64,000 nt of DNA from Nematostella vectensis (lineage: Eukaryota; Cnidaria; Anthozoa; Actiniaria; Edwardsiidae). Location: positions 14,867,474 through 14,931,473 of the forward strand of contig NC_064038.1 in NCBI RefSeq assembly GCF_932526225.1. The letters run 5' to 3'. The translations under genes and the position numbers were made by a program. Positions 44,938 through 54,541 of the stretch are shown here, piece by piece (position 1 is the stretch's first letter; every line of letters starts with the position of its first letter). Below the pieces are notes generated by a model. That model worked only from the letters and a program-made list of their open reading frames with translations. It was not told the DNA's origin and searched no databases.

Positions 44938-45083
44938 TGTCATGTATGTTGTGTACCACACGTTGGGTACCCTGTGCGGGAGCGCGGTTACTTAGCCGGC
45001 CAGAGTGTTCTCTAGCTGTATGAACAGGCTCGTTGATTATATGCTAAATAAAGGTTCATTCACACCTTCTCACATACTCAACA
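44938..45083 (+). repeat. 3' LTR of the Gypsy element
   Basis: 146 bp, TGTCATGTATG to CACATACTCAACA, followed by the target duplication CAAAG at 45084-45088. Confidence 0.95.
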
Positions 45084-45427
45084 CAAAGTCTAGGCGGACT
45101 TTTTTTGTTAAATCAGATCTACACGAACTTTCGATGTTACTGCTGTGGCATCTTTTGCAATTTTGCAAACTTTCGTAATTTCCAATTTCCTCGTAACATC
45201 AGTCAGACAACGAAATTATACTTTATGCTTTTTTTATTTTTCAGCACTTTGCGGAAAAGGGCGCGATTGGAAACCGTTCCGGTGTTGGCCAATGAATAAC
45301 GCTTCAAGGATTTTGAATGACGGAAGCCAGAGGGTAATGTAGCCATTGGAAATCGTCAGCGCAAGCTCCCAAACCATTACAGAACCTTATTTAAACCACA
45401 GTGTTTGTCAAGTCAAGACATTCCTAC

Positions 45428-45505
45428 CTTTGACCGCGAGGGTAGACCCCAATGCAGCATGTATTAATGTAGGTCCAATGATGTCGAATTCCATCTGTCT
45501 GAAAC
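45428..45505 (-). CDS. possible phase-1 exon upstream of the Gypsy insertion
   Basis: A 78-bp segment has a strong acceptor (T-rich tract, then attaagaacag) and a donor GTCAAAG|gtagga. In phase 1-1 it reads FRQMEFDIIGPTLIHAALGS then TLAVKG. The phase matches the MAM/LDLa gene further down the minus strand, so the Gypsy element may sit in an intron of the same gene. The domain is not recognised; a discoidin-like (F5/8 C) fragment is a remote possibility. Confidence 0.35.
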
Positions 45506-47008
45506 CTGTTCTTAATAAAAAAAAAAATGGCTGAATCAAGAGACCATGATGTAAAAGAAAAATCCCCCGTATTAGAGTATGTTCCAGTGATGTCGTCCTT
45601 GAAAGTTTTGTTTTCAATTTCAAAAACATTAGCTTAACTTTATCATATTGGAACCACGGGCGATAGGATAGTTTAGTGATAGCTGATTTAATTTAGTTAC
45701 CTATATCAACATGCACTGACTTTTAAAGTCATATTTCAGCTGCTCTTTATAGCTCCAGAAGCAATCATTGCAACCGCACACGTCTTGTTGGTCCCTCCAA
45801 AGAGACGCCTACGGTTTTGACACTCGCTTCGCGAGCTGTTTAAGAGCATCTGAAGGAATAAAAGCGTTTATTCATCAATATCTAGTATCTCATATGCTTA
45901 AAAAGTCGCTTTCACTGAAAATCCCGATTTTTTACAGCCCTTTGAATATACCAGTCTGTGAAACACCTACTTCCCCAGTCCCCTCACGGCTAAAGCTAGA
46001 ATTGGCGCGAAAGGATCACCAAAAAAGGAGTATTGCGCGAGTTCGCCTGAGTTTATCTGAGTCCTGAGTCTTTACGTTGCAACCTTTTTTAATTTTTTCT
46101 ACAAAGACAAAGAATGTAAAAACATATAACGATCTTTAGTACGATAGTGGGAAAACGGTTGCATGTGAATATTACAAGAATGAGGGGTTAATGTGAGCTA
46201 AGAAAAACTAGTGGACCTTATATGCTAATAAATGTACGTAACGTTATTGTTTACAATACAAATAATCGTGTAAGAGACAAACATTCAGACAAAGGATAAA
46301 GATGCAAAAATCGCAGCAACAGGACCCACATTTGTTTGCACAAACCTTGATAATTTCCTTTGATATTTATGCTGTGTATGTAAATAACATTTTGTTCCAT
46401 CTCACTAAATATGCAAACATCGCTAAATTCTTTAAGTCGTCTTTGTCCTCTCGGTGCTCTGACTAAATATCAATATCAAGTATTGAATACGCACTACTAC
46501 GCACGACTAGTCGTTAATGAAAATGAAGACATATTTTTTACCCATCCTATTACATTCCGTGACAAAAACACGGCGCCATTTTGGTGTGCGTTACAGCAAT
46601 TTCACCTCTAATAAAATGCTTGATATCTGGCTCAAAGTTGTGTCCTTTATGTATTAGTATAGATCACAGATAATTTCAACGGTTCCCAATCCTCAAAATT
46701 AGAAGAAATGCTAAAAGACCACACTTGTTCGCAAAAACAGTGATCATATTTTCTTCAGAAGACAACGAGGAAAGACGAGGAACGCAAACGGAAAACAGGT
46801 AAATCGTTTTATAATAAGTATTTCAATGTAATTCATCAAACGTTTAAGAGAAGGTATCTTAAAAAAAAAAAACTTTCTGTGTCCAAGCAAAGTAGCTTAG
46901 AATCTTGGACCGAAAAAATCACAGAGACAACATCAAAACAAGTGGCGAGCAGTTGTACTCGCGCGATGTGATCATAAAATGGGACAACAATAAACTTTAT
47001 GATGTTAG
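45506..47008. other. no supported gene
   Basis: AT-rich sequence without recognisable coding frames or repeats. The frames at 45768-46067 and 46411-46611 show no family resemblance. Confidence 0.45.
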
Positions 47009-47012
47009 TTAA

Positions 47013-48007
47013 CCCATTGACTCCTGGCTTTTTTGGAGCTGAATTTACAAAAAACAGACTGAAAACAGATACCTCCCCCCCTATTCTGAGTTTTATACAG
47101 CCCGTCAAAGTCAAACACAGCTGCACCTAGCCAGCGGTATCCAAGCTTTCCAACAGTGCTTTGCGGTCCCCACTTTTAATCCCTCGTCGATGTGCTGAAG
47201 CCAGCACAAGTTGATGGTTGCTTGTATTTTTCATCAAAAATACAGCTATGAGCATATTAGGAGAGTGTCTCAGGACATCATGAAGTCTTTTGGGGCATAA
47301 TTGAGTGCCTTGCTGATGGATATTTGCAAGCAAAGGTGGATTCATGATGATTTTTTCTTGTTTGGCTTTGCCCGGATGAGAAAATAATTTTCTAATGAAT
47401 CACCACAGCTCTCCTAAATGGTGTCTTTTCTGAAACCAAATTGATTGCAAAATTGTTTACACTGCTATTCTGGGTCTGTATGACCTGGAATTGATTCGTT
47501 TGGCTTCGGGGTGAAAAGACTTATAAAAAAACCATCTCACTTTGGGGAGAGGAGTGTTGACTGGCCCTCCCCTCGTGAATTTTCCCCTGTATCTCCCAGA
47601 ATGCTTTGCAATACATATTTTCGTGGTTGTACAATCCTTCAAGGAATGGGCATTGTGTTTTGAGGCCAAGGAAATGTACCTGGAGGATCAGAATAAAGGT
47701 ATCTATTTGTGTCTTGAGCTGTGTTTGCTGATCTCTCTCCCTTGTGTGGTATTTTGAGCGTTTTATTGAGAGGGGTGATTCTGCTTTTCTCTCCTTGTTC
47801 GATTTGAGATTTGTCAAAGAACCTGTGCTATTATTTGGCTTAAGAGTAGATGCCAACACCTTGGTTGGATGCATATCTGCAAGACCATTTATCCCTTAGA
47901 CTGATGCCTGAGTATCTTCATCTTGTTGTGTTTATTTTGAATTTATGAATTTTTTGGGTTGTGGGTACTTCCCAAAGCCGGTACAGGCCGGTCCAGGGGT
48001 CAATGTG
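47013..48007. mobile_element. piggyBac-like non-autonomous element, 995 bp
   Basis: The ends CCCATTGACTCCTGG (left) and CCAGGGGTCAATGTG (right) are inverted copies, each next to TTAA (47009-47012 and 48008-48011). TTAA targets and CCC-starting termini are the signature of piggyBac transposons. No transposase is encoded; the minus-strand frame at 47521-47874 has no resemblance to one. I recall similar termini as abundant in coral genomes. Confidence 0.8.
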
Positions 48008-48299
48008 TTAACCCATATTATTGATTCCTTTTGTCCGTATCTACATATACTCAAACTCAACAAATAACGACCTATTGCTTTTTTCTGTACATTCTAATTT
48101 GTCATGAGCCTCGAGCCAAGTCCCCCCTTTTAAATCGTAAATGCTTGCAAAGCATTCATGAGTTACTGTAGGGACTTCTCTGTCACTCTATCATCCGTAA
48201 ACTTTTTGTGGTCTTTCTTTGCTATTGCAACACAGCAATCCTTAGATCATCTGTGAATTCCGGTTGTTCAACTTCCGGTTAAAGCTACTAGACTCAAAA

Positions 48300-48405
48300 C
48301 GTGTTTTACCACTGGTGACAACCACATGTGACAACCACTGGTGACAACCACTCGTGACAAAACCACTGGTGACAACCACTCGTGACAAAGCCTCTCGTGT
48401 GATAG
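48300..48405. repeat. short minisatellite, CCACTSGTGACAA units
   Basis: Units of about 15-17 bp (ccactggtgacaa, ccactcgtgacaa, ccacatgtgacaa) repeat six or seven times. A lone related phrase, caccactcgtgacaattgg, recurs at about 48997. Confidence 0.85.
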
Positions 48406-50268
48406 CGACTATTTGAACACCGTTCGTGACAATAATTTTCTTCCATCACAAAAAGGCTTTTTCTCAATTGCTTATTAGATACAAACGTACAATTTTACTC
48501 AATACTTCAGAACTATAATAAATAGCGTAATTATTAATTTGCTTCATTGTTTAAAAATTATAAGTTTGTTGTCGGCATTTAGCAGCAGCTTTAGATTTTT
48601 TCGAAGAAAAAGAAATGTTATACCATAAACATGAAAAGTATTTGTGTAATTAAATCCTTAGTTCAAACCCTTATACGCAACTTATTCTATTCTATATTTT
48701 GAGAAACATGAAAGTAAATGTTCATTCCATACTGTTTATTCCGGTTACCTAAGTCACTTGGTAACGAGGTTTGAGGCCTCGAGAAATAAAAAAAATTTAA
48801 AAATAGTAATGTTAATTTTGTAAAAAAAAAAAAAAAAAAAAGAACAAGATAACTAGAACTCGCTGCGGGTTAAAACTCCACGGGTTTCTTTGGTATTCTG
48901 TTTAGTATCGCAGTGTTATTTAAATAGATTTACATACATTTTTATCATTTTTAGGGCACCTGTCAGGGAATGCGGCGCTTATTAATTCATACTAAGCACC
49001 ACTCGTGACAATTGGCTTTTATTCGATAGCAATTTATCCGAATCAAACCAAACTCATACAGATGATGGGACTTAGTAAGGTCTCAATTCCACGTTAATTA
49101 CATTGAGATCGCACTAATTTCCAGGAAATAATTAACAGTTTTTGATGTGCTTCCTAGAGGAACTTCCACACCTCGAACGGTTTGAAGTTTGAAGAAATTA
49201 GGGGGGAGTTAGACCACCCCCATTGTTTTGGGCCTCAAATGACCTTGAAATTCCTTTGAAAATGGCTCCATTTCCCGCTGCTCTCAAGCATACGCGTTTA
49301 ATTTAATATCAATGACACTTACTATGGTTGTTACCACCTATCTATAGAGCTTGTATACGGAAGACCATTGCATTTGATTAAATCTCAACCTGTCACGAGC
49401 TGTCAATCTAATAGTCTATTTCTCGAGCTTTTGAGCGCCTAAAAAATGTAAATTTTTAGGCTAAAATATCTCCAATGGTCCTATCAACACATAATAGCCA
49501 CTCATACCGGATGAAAGAAGGGTGATTGGACTTTCAAAATCTGCGATAAAATTTCTGGGCACTTCTATTGTCGCCTTGTGACGTCATCGCTAATATGACG
49601 TACTCGGCACAAGGGACCTGCGTCATTCTTTTTGTTATTTGCTCCTTATCGTCGGAAACAACTGTTAAATGTGTTTTCCCTTAACCACCAAATGCATGTA
49701 CTACATAAATAAAATAATATGATTTACATGATCTGGAAATATTTGAGAAGTGCTTGTGATAAAATGGTGCGTAAAATGACGAATTTGGGACACAGGGATC
49801 CCGAGATGATTTTTTCAGCATAGGCGTTGCGAGAAGTTTCAAGCATCGGAAAATAGATTCAAATAATCTATCTGATTTCTCCTGTTTCAGTCCTAATTCT
49901 ACTAATTTTCAAAGAACGATTATTTACACAGTGTACCCTCGTTTTGATTTGCTTAACGGAGGGAAAAAGAATTGTCACTTTTTACATACACCGCCCGCAA
50001 AACTTGTGTTTTTGTATTTTTAGATGGCAATAAACGCATTGCTTTTGTTTCAGTGGTAATTTGAGTAATGTTTACTTAACAATTATGATTCAGCTACGGG
50101 GAGTCAATCTGTTGTTTCCAAAGCGTCTTCACACTTGGTGTTGATTCGTGCGATGTAAATGGCAACCGAGTTAACTTGCTCTTTTGCGGCGTTTTGCCAA
50201 ACTTCTTGCGGTCGTTCCTCTAAAGACCCTGGTGTAAAAGAGTTCTTACCATTGCTATCATGTAATAG
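48406..50268. other. no supported gene; possible 5' flank of the gene at 50.3 kb
   Basis: AT-rich, with an A run at about 48821-48841 and TGACGTCA-like sites near 49579-49600. The last few hundred bases may contain the promoter or first exon of the mini-exon gene, but no element could be fixed. An ATG at 50159 in a good context (aaATGG) opens an 86-codon frame that is out of phase with the downstream exons. Confidence 0.4.
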
Positions 50269-50415
50269 GGATGTCGGTGCGCACTTAGCGCGTCTGAACG
50301 TCGCCAGGTGCGATATGAGAACCGAGTCGGCGCTGAAAATGCGACAGAGCAGTGGGCCTTACGGTATCAGGGGAAGTGTGGCAGTTCTGGAATGTTCTTG
50401 TTCCTGTCGGCTCAG
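50269..50415 (+). CDS. possible 5' exon of the mini-exon gene
   Basis: This 147-bp segment follows a possible acceptor (ctatcatgtaatag) and ends at a strong donor GCTCAG|gtaagc. It is open in the frame that keeps phase 0 into the following exons, reading CALSASERRQVRYENRV, ENATEQWALRYQGKCG and FLFLSAQ. The competing ATG frame from 50159 ends at the same donor but leads to stops in the next exons, so this frame is preferred. No domain is recognised, and the true start may lie further upstream. Confidence 0.4.
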
Positions 50416-50514
50416 GTAAGCATTGCGATGGTCAATAATCCAAAGTCATCTTTGGATTTCGGTGTCATTTCTAAAAAAGGTTATGTTTTTTTTTTTTCAA
50501 AAGCTATATGCAAG

Positions 50515-50574
50515 AAGTGCCGTGTTGCACATAGCTCGGAAGTCAATACACAGATCGCCCGAAGACAAAGTGGG
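50515..50574 (+). CDS. small exon of the mini-exon gene
   Basis: A 60-bp phase-0 exon is predicted between acceptor tatgcaag and donor AGTGGG|gtaagt. It encodes KCRVAHSSEVNTQIARRQSG. A second AG (tcaaaag at 50503) lies closer to the T tract but breaks the phase. The donor is a perfect GTAAGT. Confidence 0.4.
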
Positions 50575-51375
50575 GTAAGTACGGGAAAGCAACGATGTTC
50601 TCTGTTTTGATAGGGGGAGGGGCTGTAGCCTTGTCTCTAGAGACTAAAAGTGCTTCACCCAAACTCCAAGCAATATGTACATGTTTTGGCGAAATAAATT
50701 ATTACCCAGCTGTCCCTAGATAGCGCGCGGGTTGTTATCTCGCTCAATCAATCCGTAATACAAGCACAAGTGTCTTCCGATAAAAAGAGGTCTCATTTTA
50801 CGGCACCAGGGTATCTCAGCGAACATAACACTTGTATTAAAGCCGCGCGGGCTGAAAAACAAATATGAACAAACAAAGAACAAACCATGATAAACATCGC
50901 ATCATAGTTTTTTTTTTTACTTTCTTTGCGAAAATCTTTGCAAAAAATATGCTGCAATCTTTTGCCTTCCGATGGTCCAACGAAAATTTAACGCACTCTA
51001 TAAAAAGTAATTGCATATCAGTTATAAGTGTAAGAAACGCTCTCAAGTTCGCAATCAATCAGGCATTAAACTTTTGTTGTCACACAACCGCACATTGCAA
51101 GGGCAGTAGGAACAGGGTTTGTTAGGTTAAAAAATTTTAATTATGAACCACGAAATCCCCTCTAGTTTGGCTAAAATGAGTTTTTTTTTTGCGACGCGCT
51201 CTCCGTATTTGATTACAAAATCCGATCAAGTTACGTATGTATGTAATCTGAGCTACTACGCCGTGGCGCGCGAACTGAATTATTTATTATAATTTCGTTG
51301 TTTATTATAAGTTTACTTCCGGTCGATTACTTAACGGAAGCTTGAGTAACGTTTTCTTTGTTCGTTTGTTTTCAG

Positions 51376-52520
51376 TCTGAACTAGTAATTGAACCGCCAC
51401 TAGTGCCAAAGGCCAGCACATTTGCCTCCTCTACCAGAGAGATATCTTCTGTAAGTAGCTGCGCCAATACGATGAAAATAACGACAAAATGCTTTGGGTA
51501 TAATTGCGTTTTTTTGAGTTTTGTTTTGTTTTTCAGTCTGAACTAGCAATTGAACTGCAAGAGGCCAGCCCATTTGCCTCCTCTACTAGAGAGATATCTT
51601 CTGTAAGTAACTGCGCCAAAACGATGAAAATAATGACAAAATGCTTTTGGTATAATAGCGTTTTTTTAGTTTTGTTTTGTTTTTCAGTCTGAACTAGCAA
51701 TTGAACTGCCACTAGTGCCACAGGCCAGCACATTTGCCTCCTCTACTAAAGAGATATCTTCTGTAAGTAGCTGCGCCAATACGATGAAAATAACGACAAA
51801 ATGCTTTGGGTATAATTGCGTTTTTTTTAGTTTTGTTTTGTTTTTCAGTCTGAACTAGCAATTGAACTGCAAGAGGCCAGCCCATTTGCCTCCTCTACTA
51901 GAGAGATATCTTCTGTAAGTAACTGCGCCAAAACGATGAAAATAACGACAAAATGCTTTTGGTATAATTGCGTTTTTTTTTTAGTTTTGTTTTGTTTTTC
52001 AGTCTGAACTAGCAATTGAACTGCAAGAGGCCAGCCCATTTGCCTCCTCTACTAGAGAGATATCTTCTGTAAGTAGCTGCGCCAATACGATGAAAATAAC
52101 GACAAAATGCTTTGGGTATAATTGCGTTTTTTTTAGTTTTGTTTTGTTTTTCAGTCTGAACTAGCAATTGAACTGCAAGAGGCCAGCACATTTGCCTCCT
52201 CTACTAGAGAGATATCTTCTGTAAGTAACTGCGCCAATACGATGAAAATAATAACAAAATGCTTTTGGTATAATTGCGTTTTTTTGAGTTTTGTTTTGTT
52301 TTTCAGTCTGAACTAGCAATTGAACTGCAAGAGGCCAGCACATTTGCCTCCTCTACTAGAGAGATATCTTCTGTAAGTAACTGCGCTAAAACGATGAAAA
52401 TAATGACAAAATGCGTTTGTTATGATTGCGTTTTTTGTTGTTGTTGTTATTCCGTCTGTACTAGCAATTGAACCGCAACAGGCCAGCACATCTGCGTCAT
52501 TCGTAGAAGCACTTTCTCCT
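51376..52520 (+). CDS. eight tandem mini-exons, each with its own intron
   Basis: Eight copies of one exon occupy 51376-51450, 51537-51602, 51688-51762, 51849-51914, 52003-52068, 52155-52220, 52307-52372 and 52455-52520. Each begins TCTGAACTAG after a gtttttcag-type acceptor and ends ATATCTTCT|gtaagt, except the last. Lengths are 75, 66, 75, 66, 66, 66, 66 and 66 bp: all phase 0 and multiples of three. The 66-bp form encodes SELAIELQEASPFASSTREI plus SS; the 75-bp form has three extra residues (PPLVPK or PLVPQ in place of QE). Introns of about 76-93 bp are as similar as the exons. In the eighth copy the acceptor is ccg instead of cag and the exon has diverged, so it may not be spliced. The peptide is Ser/Glu/Ala-rich, without cysteine, probably disordered. 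No family is recognised. Confidence 0.75.
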
Positions 52521-52612
52521 GTAAGTAACTATGTGTAGCTTATGACGGGTACAGTGCAGAATTACAGTTCCTTGCGTTTACTTATTCTCGTGTTGTTATT
52601 TCTTCTTGACAG

Positions 52613-52651
52613 CGTTGCTTAGAAGGTGAAACTAGTGAGAGACACGTTTGA
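52613..52651 (+). CDS. possible terminal exon of the mini-exon gene
   Basis: After a good acceptor (ttatttcttcttgacag) the frame continues in phase 0 as RCLEGETSERHV and stops at TGA 52649-52651. This fits a short last exon for the tandem mini-exon gene. No AATAAA was seen directly after it before the TTAA element at 52.69 kb. Confidence 0.5.
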   Translation, partial: RCLEGETSERHV

Positions 52652-52692
52652 GCAATGTGATATAGCCTACAAAACGCGGACAGCGCTGTTGA

Positions 52693-52943
52693 CTGATTCA
52701 GAACGGGCTTTTTGAGGCTTCCTCTGACCGGGGGGGCCGTAACTTTGAACCATTGGAGCTATTATGACCAAACTTTCAAAGAATCATTTTTTGACAAAGT
52801 GGAACAAAATGATAAATTGTGTTGCCATAGCAACACAATATGACGTCATTTAATGACGTCATATTTCAAAAATAGTTCAAATATTTTTACAGATAAAAGT
52901 TTCCTGGGGCCTTAAAAGCCCCCCCCCCCCGGTCTGAATAGGG
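52693..52943. mobile_element. small TTAA-type MITE with internal palindromes
   Basis: The right end reads GACCGGGG..-type inverted (cccggtctgaataggg) next to TTAA at 52944-52947. The left end, ctgattcagaacgggc, is its diverged inverted copy next to TTGA at 52689-52692, one change from TTAA. Inside are two perfect hairpins or near-palindromes: ttgtgttgc-cat-agcaacacaa and atgacgtcattta-atgacgtcat. A 13-C run precedes the right end. It lies just beyond the stop of the mini-exon gene. Confidence 0.55.
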
Positions 52944-52949
52944 TTAAGC

Positions 52950-53826
52950 GCACATAAGCTCGTTCCACCTACACAACGTTTAACCTTTCTTGGCATTCAA
53001 CTTAACACGGTCGAATGCTCTATGGCACTACCTCACGACAAGCTGCGAGAACTTAATAATCTGGTAATTGATTTAAGAAGAATTGCAAAGCGAACAAAAA
53101 ACAACTACAACGTTTTACAAGCAAATTGATCTGGGCCTGTCGTGTTGTATATGGTGGTCGCACTTTTTTACGCCGCATTATTGACAATATGAATGATCTG
53201 AGCCCAACCGGCAAATGTTGGCTCGATAACGCGTTCCGCCGCGATCTTAATTGGTGGGTCGAATTTTTAAATGTTTTCGATAGCAAACGGTTGTTCCTGG
53301 AAGCAGTCCCCACGGTGGATGTGCACACGGACGCGTGCCTCTTGCGGCGGGGGGTTATTTTCAAGGGGATTGGTACTACCACAATTTTCCCTTAGACAGC
53401 CCGAAATGGGATACACTGCACATCAATCACAAGGAAACGCCATCGATAACTTTAGCGGCCAAACATTGGGCACACGCCTGGTCAAACCAACGGGTCATAA
53501 TTCATACTGACAATCAAGCGGCTTGCTCGTTAATTAACAAAGGATCAACAGCCAACAGAGTTATCATGCAGGAATTGCGCGAGGTATTTTGTTTATCCGC
53601 CATGTATAACTTTCATTTAACAGCGGTTTACATCGAAGGGGGGCGTAACACGGTGGCGGATGCGGTTAGTAGGTTACACACCCTTCACATCTTCTCTACT
53701 TCTATTCCACTCTTTGCGCGCTTTTTTCGAACGGATAATATACTACCCCTAGCGCATATGTCTCCTTATAGCCTGCCTCTCGTCTCTTTCAGGTGTACGT
53801 TATCCGGAGATTGCCGCCGAGCTTGA
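52950..53826 (+). pseudogene. DIRS-like reverse transcriptase end and RNase H, frameshifted
   Basis: Reading starts inside the RT: TFLGIQLNTVECSMALPHDK and LRELNNLVIDLRRIAKRTKN, then LIWACRVVYGGRTFLRRIID and CWLDNAFRRDLNWWVEFLNV. RNase H follows, with VDVHTDAC, then in the next frame HINHKE, IIHTDNQAACSLINKGSTAN, LTAVYIEGGRNTVADAVSRL. The acidic residues are present but split over two frames, with frameshifts near 53115 and 53345. The LGI-x-L connection and the INKGS/ADAVSRL motifs are typical of DIRS elements, which use a tyrosine recombinase instead of an integrase; one follows immediately. The RT palm itself is missing, so the element is 5'-truncated. Confidence 0.8.
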
Positions 53827-53839
53827 GCGCTTAAACCGG

Positions 53840-54541
53840 CATCGATCCGTAGTTACCTAAATATTATTGCCATTCTTCACAAAGAATTTGGATTACCTAA
53901 CCCGCTGCTGAATAACTGGTCGCTGCAAGCTCTTTTGACAGGTATTAAGCGCGCTAAGGAATCTCCCCCGAATCAGAAACAACATATTACTACTGCCCTT
54001 TTACATCGCATATTCGCAACTCTAAATCACAGGTCGAGCCTGGATGCTTCTTTGTAGGCGATTTGTTTAGTAGCCTTTTACGGCATGTTTCGCAAGTTGC
54101 ATCTGTTTGCCAACATCTCCCACGCGCTTCGACGCGGACAAACAGCTCACGAAAGCCGACATCACCATCCAGCCATTGGGCGCCTTGGTAACAATTCGTT
54201 GGAGCAAAACTATTCAATTCCGCGAAAGGGTTGTGGAAATCCCACTCCCACGTATCCCGGGTAGCGCGATGTGCCCAACATCAGCTATCGAACATGCTTT
54301 CCACTTTAATATGGCTAGTGGCGGGCGTAGCCAGGCATTCGATTGGATGGAGAATCTCGCGCCGAGCATATTTACATATAACCAGTTCGTCACTAAGTTT
54401 CGCCATCACCTATCGCTATGCAATGTCACGCCGGGTTCGTTTCAAAGAGAAGGAGCCTCGTTTGCTTACCAGTCGGGAGTTGCTATTGAACTTATCCAAG
54501 CCCTCGGAGACGGCGTTTGGACACAATACTTATCTATTTAA
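53840..54541 (+). pseudogene. DIRS-like tyrosine recombinase, catalytic residues altered
   Basis: The frame 53870-54055 reads HKEFGLPNPLLNNW and ALLTGIKRAKESPPNQKQHI and ends at a stop; then FYGMFRKLHLFANISHA holds the first catalytic Arg region. After a frameshift near 54115 the frame reads LTKADITIQPLGALVTIRWS, LPRIPGSAMCPTSAIEHAFH and ITYN-type core segments. The usual HSFRRGGASFAFQ motif reads GSFQREGASFAYQSGVAIEL, so both the His and the second Arg are replaced. The C-terminus, ALGDGVWTQYLSI, keeps a tyrosine at the nucleophile position. An active enzyme is not expected. Confidence 0.75.

Larger units (their letters stand above)
40540..45083 (+). mobile_element. Ty3/Gypsy LTR retrotransposon, inactive
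   Basis: The element has 146-bp LTRs (40540-40685 and 44938-45083) with TG...CA ends and a 5-bp target duplication CAAAG at 40535-40539 and 45084-45088. Straight after the 5' LTR, actggcgacgagctgg may be the primer-binding site. A purine tract, agaagaggggggaa, precedes the 3' LTR. The internal region runs gag-like, zinc knuckles, protease, RT, RNase H, integrase in Ty3/Gypsy order. The two LTRs differ at 7 of 146 positions by eye, so insertion is not very recent. Frameshifts, a stop in pol and a protease substitution make it inactive. The last internal segment plus most of an LTR is duplicated in tandem (44665-44937). Confidence 0.95.

Noticed and set aside
50159-50419. ATG-initiated 86-codon frame in a good start context
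   Set aside because: It ends at the same donor as the preferred exon but cannot be joined in phase to the next exons without stops, so it is not used as the start of the mini-exon gene, though it could be an upstream frame.
51376-52520. CRISPR-like appearance of regularly spaced repeats
   Set aside because: Repeats are long, the spacers are as conserved as the repeats, splice signals bound each unit, and the rest of the window is eukaryotic.
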